The notes under the pieces: generated by a model
What the model was told of the DNA's origin: nothing
The model's input: the letters and a program-made list of their open reading frames with translations, nothing else
Databases searched by the model: none
Position numbers and translations under genes: made by a program
Shown here: one piece after another, positions 1-11,601 of the stretch
Layout of the letters: each line of letters opens with the position of its first letter
How positions within the stretch are numbered: position 1 is the stretch's first letter
Assembly: GCF_001039355.2 (NCBI RefSeq)
Contig: NW_019773748.1
Location: 328,291-392,290 of the forward strand
Reading direction: 5' to 3'
Origin: Lingula anatina
Lineage: Eukaryota; Brachiopoda; Lingulata; Lingulida; Lingulidae
DNA length: 64,000 nt

Positions 1-376
1 AACTGCTATCAAAAGATACTGACATCATAAGATATCAACAAATTTTTCTATTTTTTTATGTTAGAGATGATAAAACAGTATTACTATTATTATTATTTTG
101 AACATAAGTCAAACATGACCTATTGGTCCAATATCTATGGACCTTAGTCGAAGGGTTTACAAAAGTGTCCTGTTTGCTAGGTTTTGGCTTCAGATGCTAA
201 ATCACCTTTCACATGACCAAGGACCATATATGGTGGACAAAAATGTCATTTTTGACTCAAGTTATTTAGCCTTGAAACAAAAAATCCTGTTTTACCATCC
301 CATCTATAGAGTAGAAATCATAAAATCTCTTTCATAGTATGTTTGAGATGTATCTAAAACAGTTAATATCACTCAC

Positions 377-836
377 AGCCAGATTCACCTCTCCTTCTAG
401 ATGTTGCTTTTTCAATTTTTCATACTGACTGTTCATGATGAATGGACCATGTATAGCAAACAGATCTTCATGGCTTTTAAAATGCCTGTGCTTTTTCCTA
501 TCTGCATCTTCCGAGTCTTGTCCATCTTTGTTTTTAGTCCAGTCTTGGCAAGTCTGGTAAATTTTGTTCAAGCTTTCCTCGTGATCTATAACCCAACCCT
601 GGGTACACTCCACAATGATTGACATGTTCTTGTTGGTTTCAAATGATACATTAGCCAGGACATCTAATTCTAAATGCCTGAAAAAATAAACACAACAAAA
701 GAAAATTATTCCTGATAGTATCTGCATTAAACTTAGTTAACTCAAAAACCCAAAAATGGCTCGCACCTTTAAGAAAGAAAAGCTACATTACAACTGTCTA
801 ACCTTACTCGCCAACATGCAGACACGAATAGCTCAT
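377..836 (-). CDS. Unrecognised gene, first two coding exons (5' part only)
   Basis: Two exons can be placed: 808..836 (ATG at 836-834, ending in a GTAAGG donor) and 377..677 (CAG acceptor, GTGAGT donor). The first exon ends with two bases of a codon that the second completes, so the phases close. Together they give 110 residues starting MSYSCLHVGEHLELDVLANV and ending EGEVNLA, after which the gene continues past the left edge. The protein is acidic to neutral, with a KDGQDSEDADRKKHRH low-complexity stretch in the middle. No signal peptide or membrane segment is visible. I do not recognise the family and propose no function. Its start lies 262 bp from the divergent HD-domain gene, so the two probably share a promoter. 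The exon pair is well supported; the start codon is less certain. Confidence 0.6.
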
Positions 837-1098
837 GAAGACGGGTGGGTACTTGATGTCGTACAACAACGTACAATATGTTTATAAGTTCCCAAATTTT
901 ATAGATCTATATTTTTAGATGACAGACAACAAGTTAGATAACAAAATATTGAAATTAGCGTGGGATGAATTAAAATTTCTCCCAATATGTCGATAGACTT
1001 GTGTCGTAATTTGCTAGAAAATGGGTACTGAGGGCAAATGTAAACAAAATGCACATGGGACATTTTTTCACTGGGATTTCGTATGAAATTTCTGGCAA
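837..1098. promoter_or_regulatory. Putative bidirectional promoter, unknown gene / HD-domain gene
   Basis: This is the 262 bp between two divergent start codons. It must hold both 5' UTRs and both promoters unless upstream non-coding exons exist. I see no clear TATA box or other named motif; the inference rests on arrangement alone. Confidence 0.4.
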
Positions 1099-3043
1099 AT
1101 GGCATCAGTGTTACCTATTGTTGACAGCGAAAGCAAACACGATGGCATTTTAGAACAAGTGTGGCAAAGAATTGTTGGGAGTTCAGAGCAGGCTATGACC
1201 CTCCTTCCTGACATTATTGATTGTTATTCAGAGTCTCACAGACATTATCATACTATACATCATATTATCAACATGCTAAAACTGTGGTCTAGCCACCAGC
1301 AACATTTGAAACAGCCGTTATTGGTTGCATTGGCAGTGATATTTCACGAGTGAGTGGGTGTGGAGGGGATATTTACTGAAGATTTAATGTATTACTCTAG
1401 CATAAACTGATACAGTACATTGTACCAGTACTAGTACCTACAGGTACTTAATTCTGGGAATGTCAGTTTTTTCTTCTTTTTTTTTTTTAAATAAGAACGG
1501 ATAACAAGCTAATGCTGCTTGCATGGCACAAACTTAGGGATGAGCAAATGATTTTAAGGAGGGGTTTGCCATAAAACCAATAAAAACAATATAAAACGTT
1601 AACATTGTGAAAAATTATGTCAGTGTTTGATTAGAAAATGTCATCTATTTTAAAGTGTTTCTAACAAATTACAAATAATAATACTGGTAATTTCTCTCAA
1701 GTTATTGGATTTGATATATCCAATTTTTTTCAGTGTGATATATGACCCTAAAAGAGATGACAACGAAGAAAGAAGTGCAGAATTCTTTAAAAAATTTGCC
1801 AGAGAAATGAGATTGGTAATCATATCATGCTATACATGTATGCATTTCACTCAGCACAAGAGTATTAGTACCACATTCTCTTGAATCATAAATATTTAAT
1901 AGAACTATCTGTAATGTTAAATTTGGACAAATGTCACATCATGAGAATACTATGTTTAATTCTAGTTTAATATATGGTGTTTGAACATATGTAAGGTTTT
2001 GTTTTATTTTTTAGCCCTCAGAAGAAAGCGAGTTGGTTTCAGGGTGGATTGTTTTAACCAAGAGTCATAAGACACCTGTCCATGCCACTCCAGGGTTTTA
2101 TGGAAAGGAAGACTGGCACTACCTCCTGGACTTTGACATGGCTGTGCTTGGTTGGCCTGATGAAGGTGAGTACTGGGTACATGTGTTGTAAGTACTGCCA
2201 GGATATATTGCAGAATAAAAAAATGAAATAAACTGTATATCTGAAAGAATTATTCTGTGGGTGTTCATATGGACAATTGCACAATTGATACTATATTATG
2301 AAGATTATGCACTGTAATTGTGATTATATTATGTGGACTTGATTTTGAATAAATTAAACAGAACACACAGATCGAATTGAAGCTATATATCTGGTTTTTT
2401 AATTATATTTACAGACTATGAAAAGTACTCTGATCAGATTCGACAAGAATATATCCACATACCTTCTGAACATTTTAATTCAAGAAGGGTCCAGGTAAAT
2501 GCACAATTGATGGGGAGTAATTGTCTGTGTGTGTGGGAAAGGGGGGAGGGCTTGCAAAGTGTGTGGTTATATATGTCTGGGGTAACGCTAACACTCCCCA
2601 ATTTAGCCAAATACTAAAACTTACTTACATTGGCTTAATAAACAAGGGTTGATTTTGTTTTAGTCAGATTTAAAGCATTTGGAGGAAAAAGTGATGAAAA
2701 AATAGTGATTTGGCTAAGGGAAAAAATTTGCTAGCACTACCCCAGCATGTGTGTACATTTGTCAGCTTTGCTATTTAGTTTATAAATAGTAATATTTATC
2801 AAAGTAACATTATTAAAACATTACATATGTACTATTTTGAGCATGACCAAATATGAGTACTTAAAGTGCCAGGATGAAAATAGAGAACACTATATTAGTT
2901 GCAAAATTGAATTATTTCATTATATATATATTTGCTATAATAAGACAAATCTATCCCCTTTCACATTGTAACCCAACACATAGGAATATTTTGACAGACT
3001 TTCAAAGGTGATAACCCATTGTTGTTACCCAATATCGTGGACA

Positions 3044-3100
<57 letters not shown>

Positions 3101-3362
3101 TAGTGAACAGTATTAAGTTGCATTTAAAGTCTGGGCTAAATGAATGTATTCCTAAAACACATTAGTTTCTAGAATTATCATGAGCATGTGCTCAAATTGT
3201 TCAGTGCAGTATTTTGCATTTCAGGTTTTACAATCATTCCTTCAAATTCCCAACATTTATGCCACTAAAGAGTTCAGGGACAAGTTTGAAGTTCAGGCAA
3301 GAAAAAATATTCAGGAAGAAATCAGGAGACTACAGAATTCTTTATTGAGTGAGACTGTTTGA
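1099..3362 (+). CDS. HD-domain metal-dependent phosphohydrolase (COG4339-like)
   Basis: Five exons: 1099..1349, 1734..1815, 2015..2165, 2415..2494, 3225..3362. All splice phases agree and the product is 233 residues. The first exon has YHTIHHI near residues 50-56 and ends in the HD pair (H83, D84; the D codon is split by intron 1). A further histidine in LTKSH (H129) and aspartates in LLDFDMAVLG (D150, D152) complete an HD-superfamily metal site. The pattern matches the predicted HD phosphohydrolase family COG4339, known mainly from bacteria and scattered eukaryotes and often misnamed as an NMDA-receptor subunit. The substrate is unknown. No targeting signal or membrane segment is visible. 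The gene diverges from the unknown gene to its left and converges on the dynein light chain gene to its right. Confidence 0.85.
3047..3098. repeat. (AT)n microsatellite in HD-gene intron 4
   Basis: An uninterrupted run of about 26 AT units in the last intron of the HD-domain gene. It is likely to vary in length between alleles. Confidence 0.95.
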
Positions 3363-5575
3363 AAGATCTATTGTTATGGTTTAAGGACAATGTTCATGTA
3401 AAAATCCATTTCTCGAATTTTGAAGATACAGCACTCAATCTATACACTAGAGGTATGTTTTAATNCCATTCTGACGGCATGAAGCAAACCCTTTAAGTAG
3501 CAAGAACAAGTGCATGAGCAAGTGAGCATGATTTTTACCCAAAAAATTGAGAATTAATTAGTTTTTAAAAAATCAAAATGGTGATTCAGATTGCAATACA
3601 ACTACAATATAGATAGTATTATAATGTAAATCAGTGGGAGAAAGAATCAAATATATATCATGATACCAAAAATTGGCAAAAAATATTCACAGGGATGTGA
3701 TATCTTGTGGTTGTCAGTGAAAATGAAAAAAAAAAAAAATCCTCAGAATCTGACAACATCTTCCCCTTTGCAGAGCTGGCGTTATGACTGTGCAGTGAAA
3801 TGAGCAAATGAAATGAATGATTATAAGGATTAAAAAAAAAAATGAAGTGCATAACAGTGTTAACACCCTATACCACTGAAATGGCACACCTAATGCAATC
3901 AGAAACACAATTTGCTGCAAATTGAAGTGAATCACATGTATCAACGTCTTATAAAGTTAAGACAATAAGAATGTGGTGAAATTATGTAAGATCTAATTAA
4001 ACATCTACATGCAAAAGTAAACAGATTAGGCAGCATATTTTCCCAAAAGAAGTTTATTCAGAAAAATATTGCAAATGTTTGTGAACTTACATGAACTTTC
4101 ACATTAAAATTTACGTGTCTAAAACCATAAAAAAAAACAGTTGAAGTTAAGAGTTGAAAAATGCATTGTTTTTTCAAACAAGTTTTTAAAACCTTCTTTG
4201 TACAGTGTAATAAATTGCATTTTCAATGCTGTTTACTTTTGTTCAGCAAATTACATGTTTGTCTGAATCCTGGTTATAGGCATTTTTCCCTAACAGAAAA
4301 ATGTTACCATATTGTAAACTGGTGAATGTATTGTAGAACCTATTAATAAAAGCTCTGGTGGGTTTGTTCACATTATGGAGATTCATTGCACTGTAAAATT
4401 GCACTCAACTCAATAAAACTCTTCAAATAAAACAGTGCATCACATATGTAAAAACAAAGGTGTGTGACTGTGCTGGTATAACATACTAATGACATAAAAT
4501 TAAAATATTATGTAACCTTAGCAATACTGGCTTTGTAGCACTTAACAAAATATGACTAGGAATTTAAAATTTGAATTATTTTCTATAGGCATAACATTGA
4601 ATATAAGGTGAATCTTTTATTTCTCTTTTTTTTCTTGTGTTTTTCTTGGGGGAGGGGGGGGGCATGTATTTTGATCTAATCCTTTCCTTAGCATCTGTAA
4701 GAAAGACCTGTCAAACTAATTTCAGCAAATAATATACCTCTGTTATCAAACACATATTACCTTGCAATCCAAATAAGCACAGATTAAATATGTTTTCTCT
4801 TGACACCAAAATTTTAAAGTTAAATCATTTACACGAAAGCTGTTATTTCAATAATGCAAACCACCATTCTACATGGATTGTCAAATTGGCCTTTACACAA
4901 CCAAAATATAATAATACAATACCATATAACTAAACATCCTCATTTTCACAAATCATACTTTTTTCTTTGAAGCCTCACTGATGACAAGTATTATGCAACT
5001 TAAATATTATATTCAAATATTTCCATCTAAGCAACATTTAATTAACATATGATGATTGATGTACGTACTTTAAAAAAGTGTTGTATATTTCTATGAAAAT
5101 GGAGGATTGCATTATTTCAGAGAAAAAATGAGTAATGACTGGAGGTAATTATAGTCATTTCCAGTATTTGGTTTCAATAAATCAACTATAACCTTACATG
5201 AAAAGATACATATTGCCTGATTAGATACCAATGTGATTTAAAAGCAATTCCATGTTCTAGAGTTGTCATTTTGGCTAATGGCATTTAACAAAACTATGTT
5301 GCTGCATAGCAACAAAGCAACTTTTTGGTAAATTATTAATCTATATACCAGTACATATCCTTTTGATCAAGTCCAAGTTGACATGTTTCATTATTTTCAT
5401 TTAGCCCCATAGGCACTTACGCATCACATCTGTACTATTTGTCTAAATAAAGGTTTTCTTTTCACCTTTAAAAACATTACCATTTTGTAGGTAGGTTCAG
5501 GTATCATTGTAATTAACAAAAATGATAACAAACATTTTATCGCAGGATATTTCCCAAGTAACAAAATTTCTACAT
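3363..5575. other. Convergent intergenic region with 3' UTRs
   Basis: This AT-rich stretch lies between the stops of the HD gene (+) and the dynein light chain gene (-). An AATAAA at 4345-4350 is one possible plus-strand polyadenylation signal, but others exist. There is a single N at 3465 and an A-rich/G-rich low-complexity patch near 4620-4665. I see no coding exon here. Confidence 0.5.
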
Positions 5576-7650
5576 CTATTCAAAATAAACTGCAAATACC
5601 ACCCCAACTGCATACATGTGTGGACTCTCAAAGGTATCTGAGGCAAAATTGTCTCTCTCTACATCCCAGATACACCTACTGCCAACACGTACACACTGGT
5701 CCTTCTTCTGACCAATATTTACCACACTAACAAACTTGTATCTGAAATAAAGTAAAGTTACAAATTCAATATATTGCACTTCACTACATGGACAAAATGC
5801 CAAAATTCAAGCATTTTACCAGAAAGGACAAAAATTTTATGAGCGTAGAAAACATTCAGTATAAATATGATCTCTAGGTCTACAACATTTGAATGGCAAA
5901 AGCACAATATTACTAGTATTATGATAAATTACAAAATGAGACAGAGTTTAGTGTGAGGAAGTTGATAGTGTTTTAAAATGTGTTTAATTAGAAAAATAAA
6001 AAAAAAAAAAATTTCTAAATCTCTTTTTATTTTTTCATTAACTTTCATACCTTGCAAATCCTAGTTCCTTGACTCTCTTTTTGATTTCTTTGGCAATTTC
6101 TTTTGTTAAAACAGAACACTGAATTGGATCATACTCTTTGCCTTATGAAAGAGAGAAAAAATATATCACTTAAATATATTCAGTTTTACTGAAACATATC
6201 ACTGCAAGCTTAAAGGTATATTATGCGTGTTTGCAAATTTCCCTAAGTCATATAGTCTGTCTACAAGTCCTGCAAAGCCACTTATCTTTCTAATATCAGA
6301 CCTCAAAAATGATAAAACCCCTCAAGTAAAAGTACCCGTCATCAATAGTTTCTTCTGAAATGTACAGAAAGAAATGGTGTTCTACAAGACTGGACAGTCA
6401 TTTAGAACTGAAACATATCATTAAAAATAGAATAAAAAATCAAGTCCAAGTGAAAGAACCAGTTGAGAAATGAGTTGTAAGTAGGAGAATTTTTTTTACA
6501 GAGGAAAATTCATTTTGGCAGGTACATCCCATATACAATACCTTTAACATTGCAATATTGATCAAAATAATTGGATTTTGGCTTTTGAATAGAATCCTTT
6601 GTAATTGTACTCTCGTTTTAATTTAAATACATAATAATATTTCACAATTGCTAATATTAATCATAAATTGAAAAATAGTATACATTTGAACTACAAGAAA
6701 TTGCATTAAGGAAAACCATTTACCGTTTAAAAACTGATGTAAAACATCCCTGATTATGACATTGACTCTCTCTGGTTTAAACTTTGTTGGAGGGTCCATT
6801 TGGTACGTGTTCTCATAACATACCTAAAGAAAAAATAAAACCAGCACTAAACAGATCTATGTTCACTGAAAAAAAAGACAAACAATCACTGCCCCCCCCC
6901 CCCAAAAAAAAGGGGGGTTTATAAACATAATTTTGTTTTTCCCCACAGAAATAGTGGCTTCAGTCCCAAATAAATAATTTAAAATAGTATCATTCTGTTT
7001 TATGAAGGAAATAAAACTTTTCACCTCATGGGATATAAATATTTTGCACCAGCATTACTTTCACCTTTTTGGAATGTAATGTGACACATTATCAATACTT
7101 TTGAGTTGGGTACAGCCACTAGACATACACTCTGAAGCATCATCATCATCCAGCTAAAATAGTATCACACATAATAATCTGTAACATGACTTTAAATTAT
7201 TCATTAAGTGCCTCATCAAATTGTTTTCAAGGGAAGCATTTTTCAATATTTTCAATAACTGAACAACTGAAAACTGTGACAACATTGAATCTGATAACCT
7301 ACAACAAATATTTTGTCACATACCACCTGAAAATATTAGAACTGAATACTTTTACTTTTTAAAATCCTTCAGTTTTAAGTTACTTATTTAAATGTACTAG
7401 TTTAAATTCAATATAAATAACCAAATATATATTAACAATATGAAATAATATCTAAACAAGCATCATGCATTTTCACACACACACACACACACACATCCTT
7501 ACCATTCTTTCTTTTTTATGGTGGTCATGGTCAAAGTCATGCTTTGGTCCACAACCAAAGGCAGTGACACTGGATCCACTGGGTGCTGCTTGCCTGTGTC
7601 CTACTGCAAACAGACTGGACTTGGTCTGCAGCGTATGAGGCATATGAAGC
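5576..7650 (-). CDS. Tctex1-type dynein light chain (DYNLT2/4/5-like)
   Basis: Four exons are firm, in transcript order: 7503..7650 (possibly starting at an ATG at 7658), 6724..6823, 6051..6141 and 5576..5741. The last three encode a complete Tctex1 domain. It opens with CYENTYQMDPPTKFKPERVN, continues with KEIKKRVKELGFARYKFVSV, and has the family-typical VRVGSRCIWD followed by the closing sequence MYAVGVVFAVYFE. Light chains of this type are cargo-adaptor and assembly subunits of cytoplasmic or ciliary dynein. The members with an N-terminal extension, such as TCTEX1D1/D4 and TCTE3, resemble this one best. Which vertebrate paralogue it matches cannot be settled by eye. The N-terminal part is low complexity and His-rich (DFDHDHHKKERM). 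A more distal first coding exon is given separately. Confidence 0.85.
7474..7495. repeat. (CA)n microsatellite beside a splice donor
   Basis: Eleven CA units lie just inside the intron. The run ends two bases before the GTAAGG donor of the dynein light chain exon at 7503. Confidence 0.9.
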
Positions 7651-10536
7651 CTACTCATTTTGAGTCATCTGAAGAAGATGCTTTGTACATAACTTACGTG
7701 TTCATTTCAATTTTTGAAAAAAATCCAAATGTAAACTAAGCACTGACCACACCTGCAAGCATGTGTATACAAATGACTGCTTGCATACACACATGCAGAC
7801 AACTAATTTGATTAACGTTAAATGCATGAAGAAATGATAAATTTAAACTTTTCTGTTAGTTAGAATAAATTCTTTCCATAACATTAAAATACACTATGAA
7901 AATTGAAATATCTTTTTATGAGTGAAATATATGTATGCTGGAAATAGCTTTATCAATTTTCAAAAAAATTAAAAAAATGAAAATGGTGTACTTTTTTACA
8001 CTGATAAATTTGAATGAAATAATTTTAACTTAAACTTAATAAATGGCAGCTTGTCCTTAAATTTGATGGCGAGTTGTCTCTATACAACAACAGTTAATAT
8101 CAACACAAGGTTCAACCTCCTTGGATACCAATCTATAAATCATACTTAGCTGTGTCTATTACTTAAGCTGCATGGATTCTATGACCACTTAAACAGATTA
8201 GACATGTTAAATCAATAACCAATGCTGTTTTCTACCTGTATTTTGGTGAGACAGTTGCATTCAATGAAACAAGTAAAACTATTACGAAAAAAAAAAAAAA
8301 AGAAGATGCCTATTCTCTGGATTCTTAAATTTTTTATATGTTCCTGCAACAAATATCAATCAAAATTTTACCTGTTTCTTCCTTAACGAATAGATAAAAT
8401 GGTTGTCACATTACAATTGAGAAGGAAAGTCACCACATTTTAATCTTTCATGTCGTAATCGTAAAACCATATTTTCCAATGTTTTAATTATTAGTGTTAT
8501 ATATACCTCCCCTGGTGATTTAAGATTTAGACCTGACAAGTTTAAGGACTCGAACAATTGCAATGCTGTAAGTAATTACTAAGCAATCACACAATTAGGT
8601 GTGAAATCACAAGAAGAAGCAATAATATAAACTTCTTTGGAAACCTTCTCTCTGAAGACTAAGGTCTGAATAGCAATTGATTTTTGTTAGCAACAACGGA
8701 AGTAATTCACTGGTGTCTCACTATATTACACAGTACTTCTGTTAGAACAAACTAATTTTATGAGAAGAATTATTCCTTTGACAACAATTGTAGTGAAGTT
8801 GTATGGTCATTCATCGTGTTCATATTTAATGTTCAAACTGTAATCCCTTACCAAAAGAGGGTCATAATATCATCTATAGATGGTGTTTACAGAGTAATTA
8901 ACATTACATTTGGTGTTCAATCTGCATTAAGCTTATACATAATCCTATAGTCTATATTTCTCTAGATAATCTAATGTATATGTTCATTGCCAAAGGCTCA
9001 TTAGAAACTGCTCATCAAATACTAGTACGCTCTGTTTATCTGAATTGCATAGTGACTGATATAAGCTTTATTATATGCTGACTCCATTTCTCATCTATTT
9101 TTTAAAACTTGAAAGAAAAAGACTAAAAAAAAGATATATAAATATATGACATTTTATAATGTAGGATTAACATTACAAAAATGCAATCAAATATTGTAAT
9201 ATACCAGTAGTACATTTTGATCAACAATAAAAAAACTTGTACAAGAATTTCAAACCAAAAGCAATTGAATCAGAGGTTATTTTTAAGAAATTTCTGTAGG
9301 ATAAAATAAAGGTTACAAATTAGAATAATATGTGTACCAGTAAATAAACAAAGCTACCAGCATATTATACACAACCATGCATATATAACAAGTTTACATG
9401 TGGATTGACATGTGAAACTTCAAATTAAAAAAAATCAAATTATATAAATCTACACAAATTCTTACAAATAAGATGCATATCGTGAAAATTGAATCACCAA
9501 CCTTTCATGAGAAGTACCAGTATATCCATATGTGGCAGCAGTACTAAAAACACTGATCTACTTTAACTCACTGCCTTGAAAGCAACTAGGGCTCTATCTT
9601 CTGCTTAAGATGTTATTGGTTGGAATGTAGGCCACTGCTGATTTCAATATAAGAGGACTATTGTTTTGACCTAGCAAGGTTCATATTTCAAAGCCCCTTT
9701 AACAACCATGCTTTCTGGTGTCTGATTTACCAGTAGAAGGAATTATATCTCATATCTCCTGTCAGTTGACTATTCAAAAGTTTCAGTTTATCCTTGCAAC
9801 CATAACAGAGTCATTGAATTAATAAATTGTGATCATTTTTGAAAATATATCTTGAGCACATTGGAAAATATCTCCTACAATGCCTCAATCAATAAAAATG
9901 TTTAGTCCTTTATTTGGCTTTAATGTACCAGCTTCTAAAAGTACAAGCATTCTGATAATTTATTTGTACAGTAATTTTAATAAAATCTTATTACTTTTCC
10001 TCAAAAACACAAACGCTAAATATTATCTCCGTAAATGGCGTCCTATATTAATACTCGTAGTCATACCCCCCCCCCTTCCCAAAAGAAAAAAATGAAACTT
10101 GAGTAGATCAGATCTTTCAACTTGTGTCATTTCAGTTTTTGCTAGATGCGGTTAGCGAATATGCTTTTAATCTATATTAATAATATTTTTTCTGTGGTGG
10201 ACGTTTTGGGGTTCTTCCGTAAGAGAGTCATCTACCCCCCCCCCCCCCCCGCCTTTTTTTTTTAATTATTATTTTTTTTTTGTCAATTTCAATACAGTAT
10301 CACTATGACTTTTAATATCAATGTCGTTGATATTTGTATCACTCTAAATTAAAAAAAAAACTGATGAACAACACTAAACCGATTTCTCGGCACACTTTTA
10401 AAGTAAAATTTGAAAGAGTTAAAGTGACAATTGTTAATCATCGTATATTTTACTGAAATATTTTAGTAAAATCATTACTTTATCAATTTAACTATAGCAT
10501 CGATGTAAGAAAACCGAAGAACCACATCACTCATAC
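7651..10536. other. Long first intron of the dynein light chain gene
   Basis: AT-rich, with poly-C and poly-A tracts near 10069-10084 and 10236-10271. No coding exon was recognised. If the first exon at 10537-10721 belongs to another gene, this stretch is intergenic. Confidence 0.4.
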
Positions 10537-10721
10537 CTATTTCTTGGCGTTGCCTCGGAAGCGGGAAGTGAGCGTCTGCCTTTTGTCGTAAAGTGGAGTC
10601 TGAATATGCTTTTTCGTCTCCCGTTATAGAAGTGTGAATGTCGCAAAGCATTTCCAACAAGACGTTTCTGATCAAAATAATAACTCTTTGATTCATCTAC
10701 TGGTGTTATAACAACTGACAT
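10537..10721 (-). CDS. Probable first coding exon of the dynein light chain gene
   Basis: An ATG at 10721 opens a 61-codon reading frame (starting MSVVITPVDESKSYYFDQKR), basic and Ser/Arg-rich. It ends at a good GTATGAG donor after two bases (AG) of an arginine codon. The exon at 7503 has an in-frame AG acceptor immediately before G at 7650 that completes this codon and joins the frames without a stop, giving a 229-residue protein. Extended basic N-termini are usual in TCTEX1D-type light chains. The linkage is inferred from phase and position only. The alternative is that translation starts at 7658 and this exon belongs to another transcript. The start lies only 91 bp from the OGFOD1 ATG. Confidence 0.5.
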
Positions 10722-10812
10722 GTGTCTTTTATATTATGGCCATGTGTTAATCCTTTGACTCCTAATATCTGTAACCACAATTTAACCAACAACCATAAAA
10801 GAGTACTCCCTA
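10722..10812. promoter_or_regulatory. Very short divergent promoter region, dynein light chain / OGFOD1
   Basis: Only 91 bp separate the two candidate start codons, so the two 5' UTRs would be very short or would overlap. If OGFOD1 starts at the second ATG (10846), the gap is 124 bp. No named motif was recognised. Confidence 0.35.
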
Positions 10813-11543
10813 ATGCACGTTGAGATTGTGTTAACGTCGGTAAACATGACTTCTAAACAAGCCAGTGGCATGACTTCTAAACAAGGCAGTGGAGACAAAA
10901 AAGAAGGAAAATTATCGGATCCAATTGGAATAAACCCGATGTTTGTCGATGAGGGTTTCAAGGAGAGCTTTAGATGTTCATTTGTAGACAAATTGACGTT
11001 CGATCATGGTCTGTAGGTTTATGTTCACTTTGAATAGGCCTAGAAATCGATGTCATTATATTAATTGTCACTGTCATATACATGTACACCAGTGATTGTA
11101 ATTATAATTATCAGTACAAAAGGGTGACACAAACATATAATAAAAAGTTTTTTGCTATTAGATACAACAAGCAAAAGAAAGCTGAGGTAACATTTAGACA
11201 TTTTAAAAAGATTTTGTTTTGCGTCTGCGTGCTAGCACTCCTGTCCTGATTACGATTTCTGATATTGCTGTATACTGTGTGTTATCAGAAAACGCAAAGA
11301 GGAGTGCTACTCTGTTTGCCTACATTCTGATATCAGAAGGTAGTGTCAGTCATATGCCATGCTTTACTTGCATTCCATAACATGGACAGGGGTGTGCGCC
11401 ACTCAGCACCTATGTGTGAAATCGCCCCCATTGACAAATACAAAGGACATATCTGGGGAGGTCCACATTCCCATTGATTACTTGAAATCACACAGGGTGC
11501 CATGCAATAATTTTCTAACAGAGTACTAGCGCAATATTGTATT

Positions 11544-11601
<58 letters not shown>

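Noticed and set aside
8000-10500. A search for further dynein light chain exons or a separate gene
   Set aside because: Only short AT-rich frames without paired splice sites; nothing supportable.
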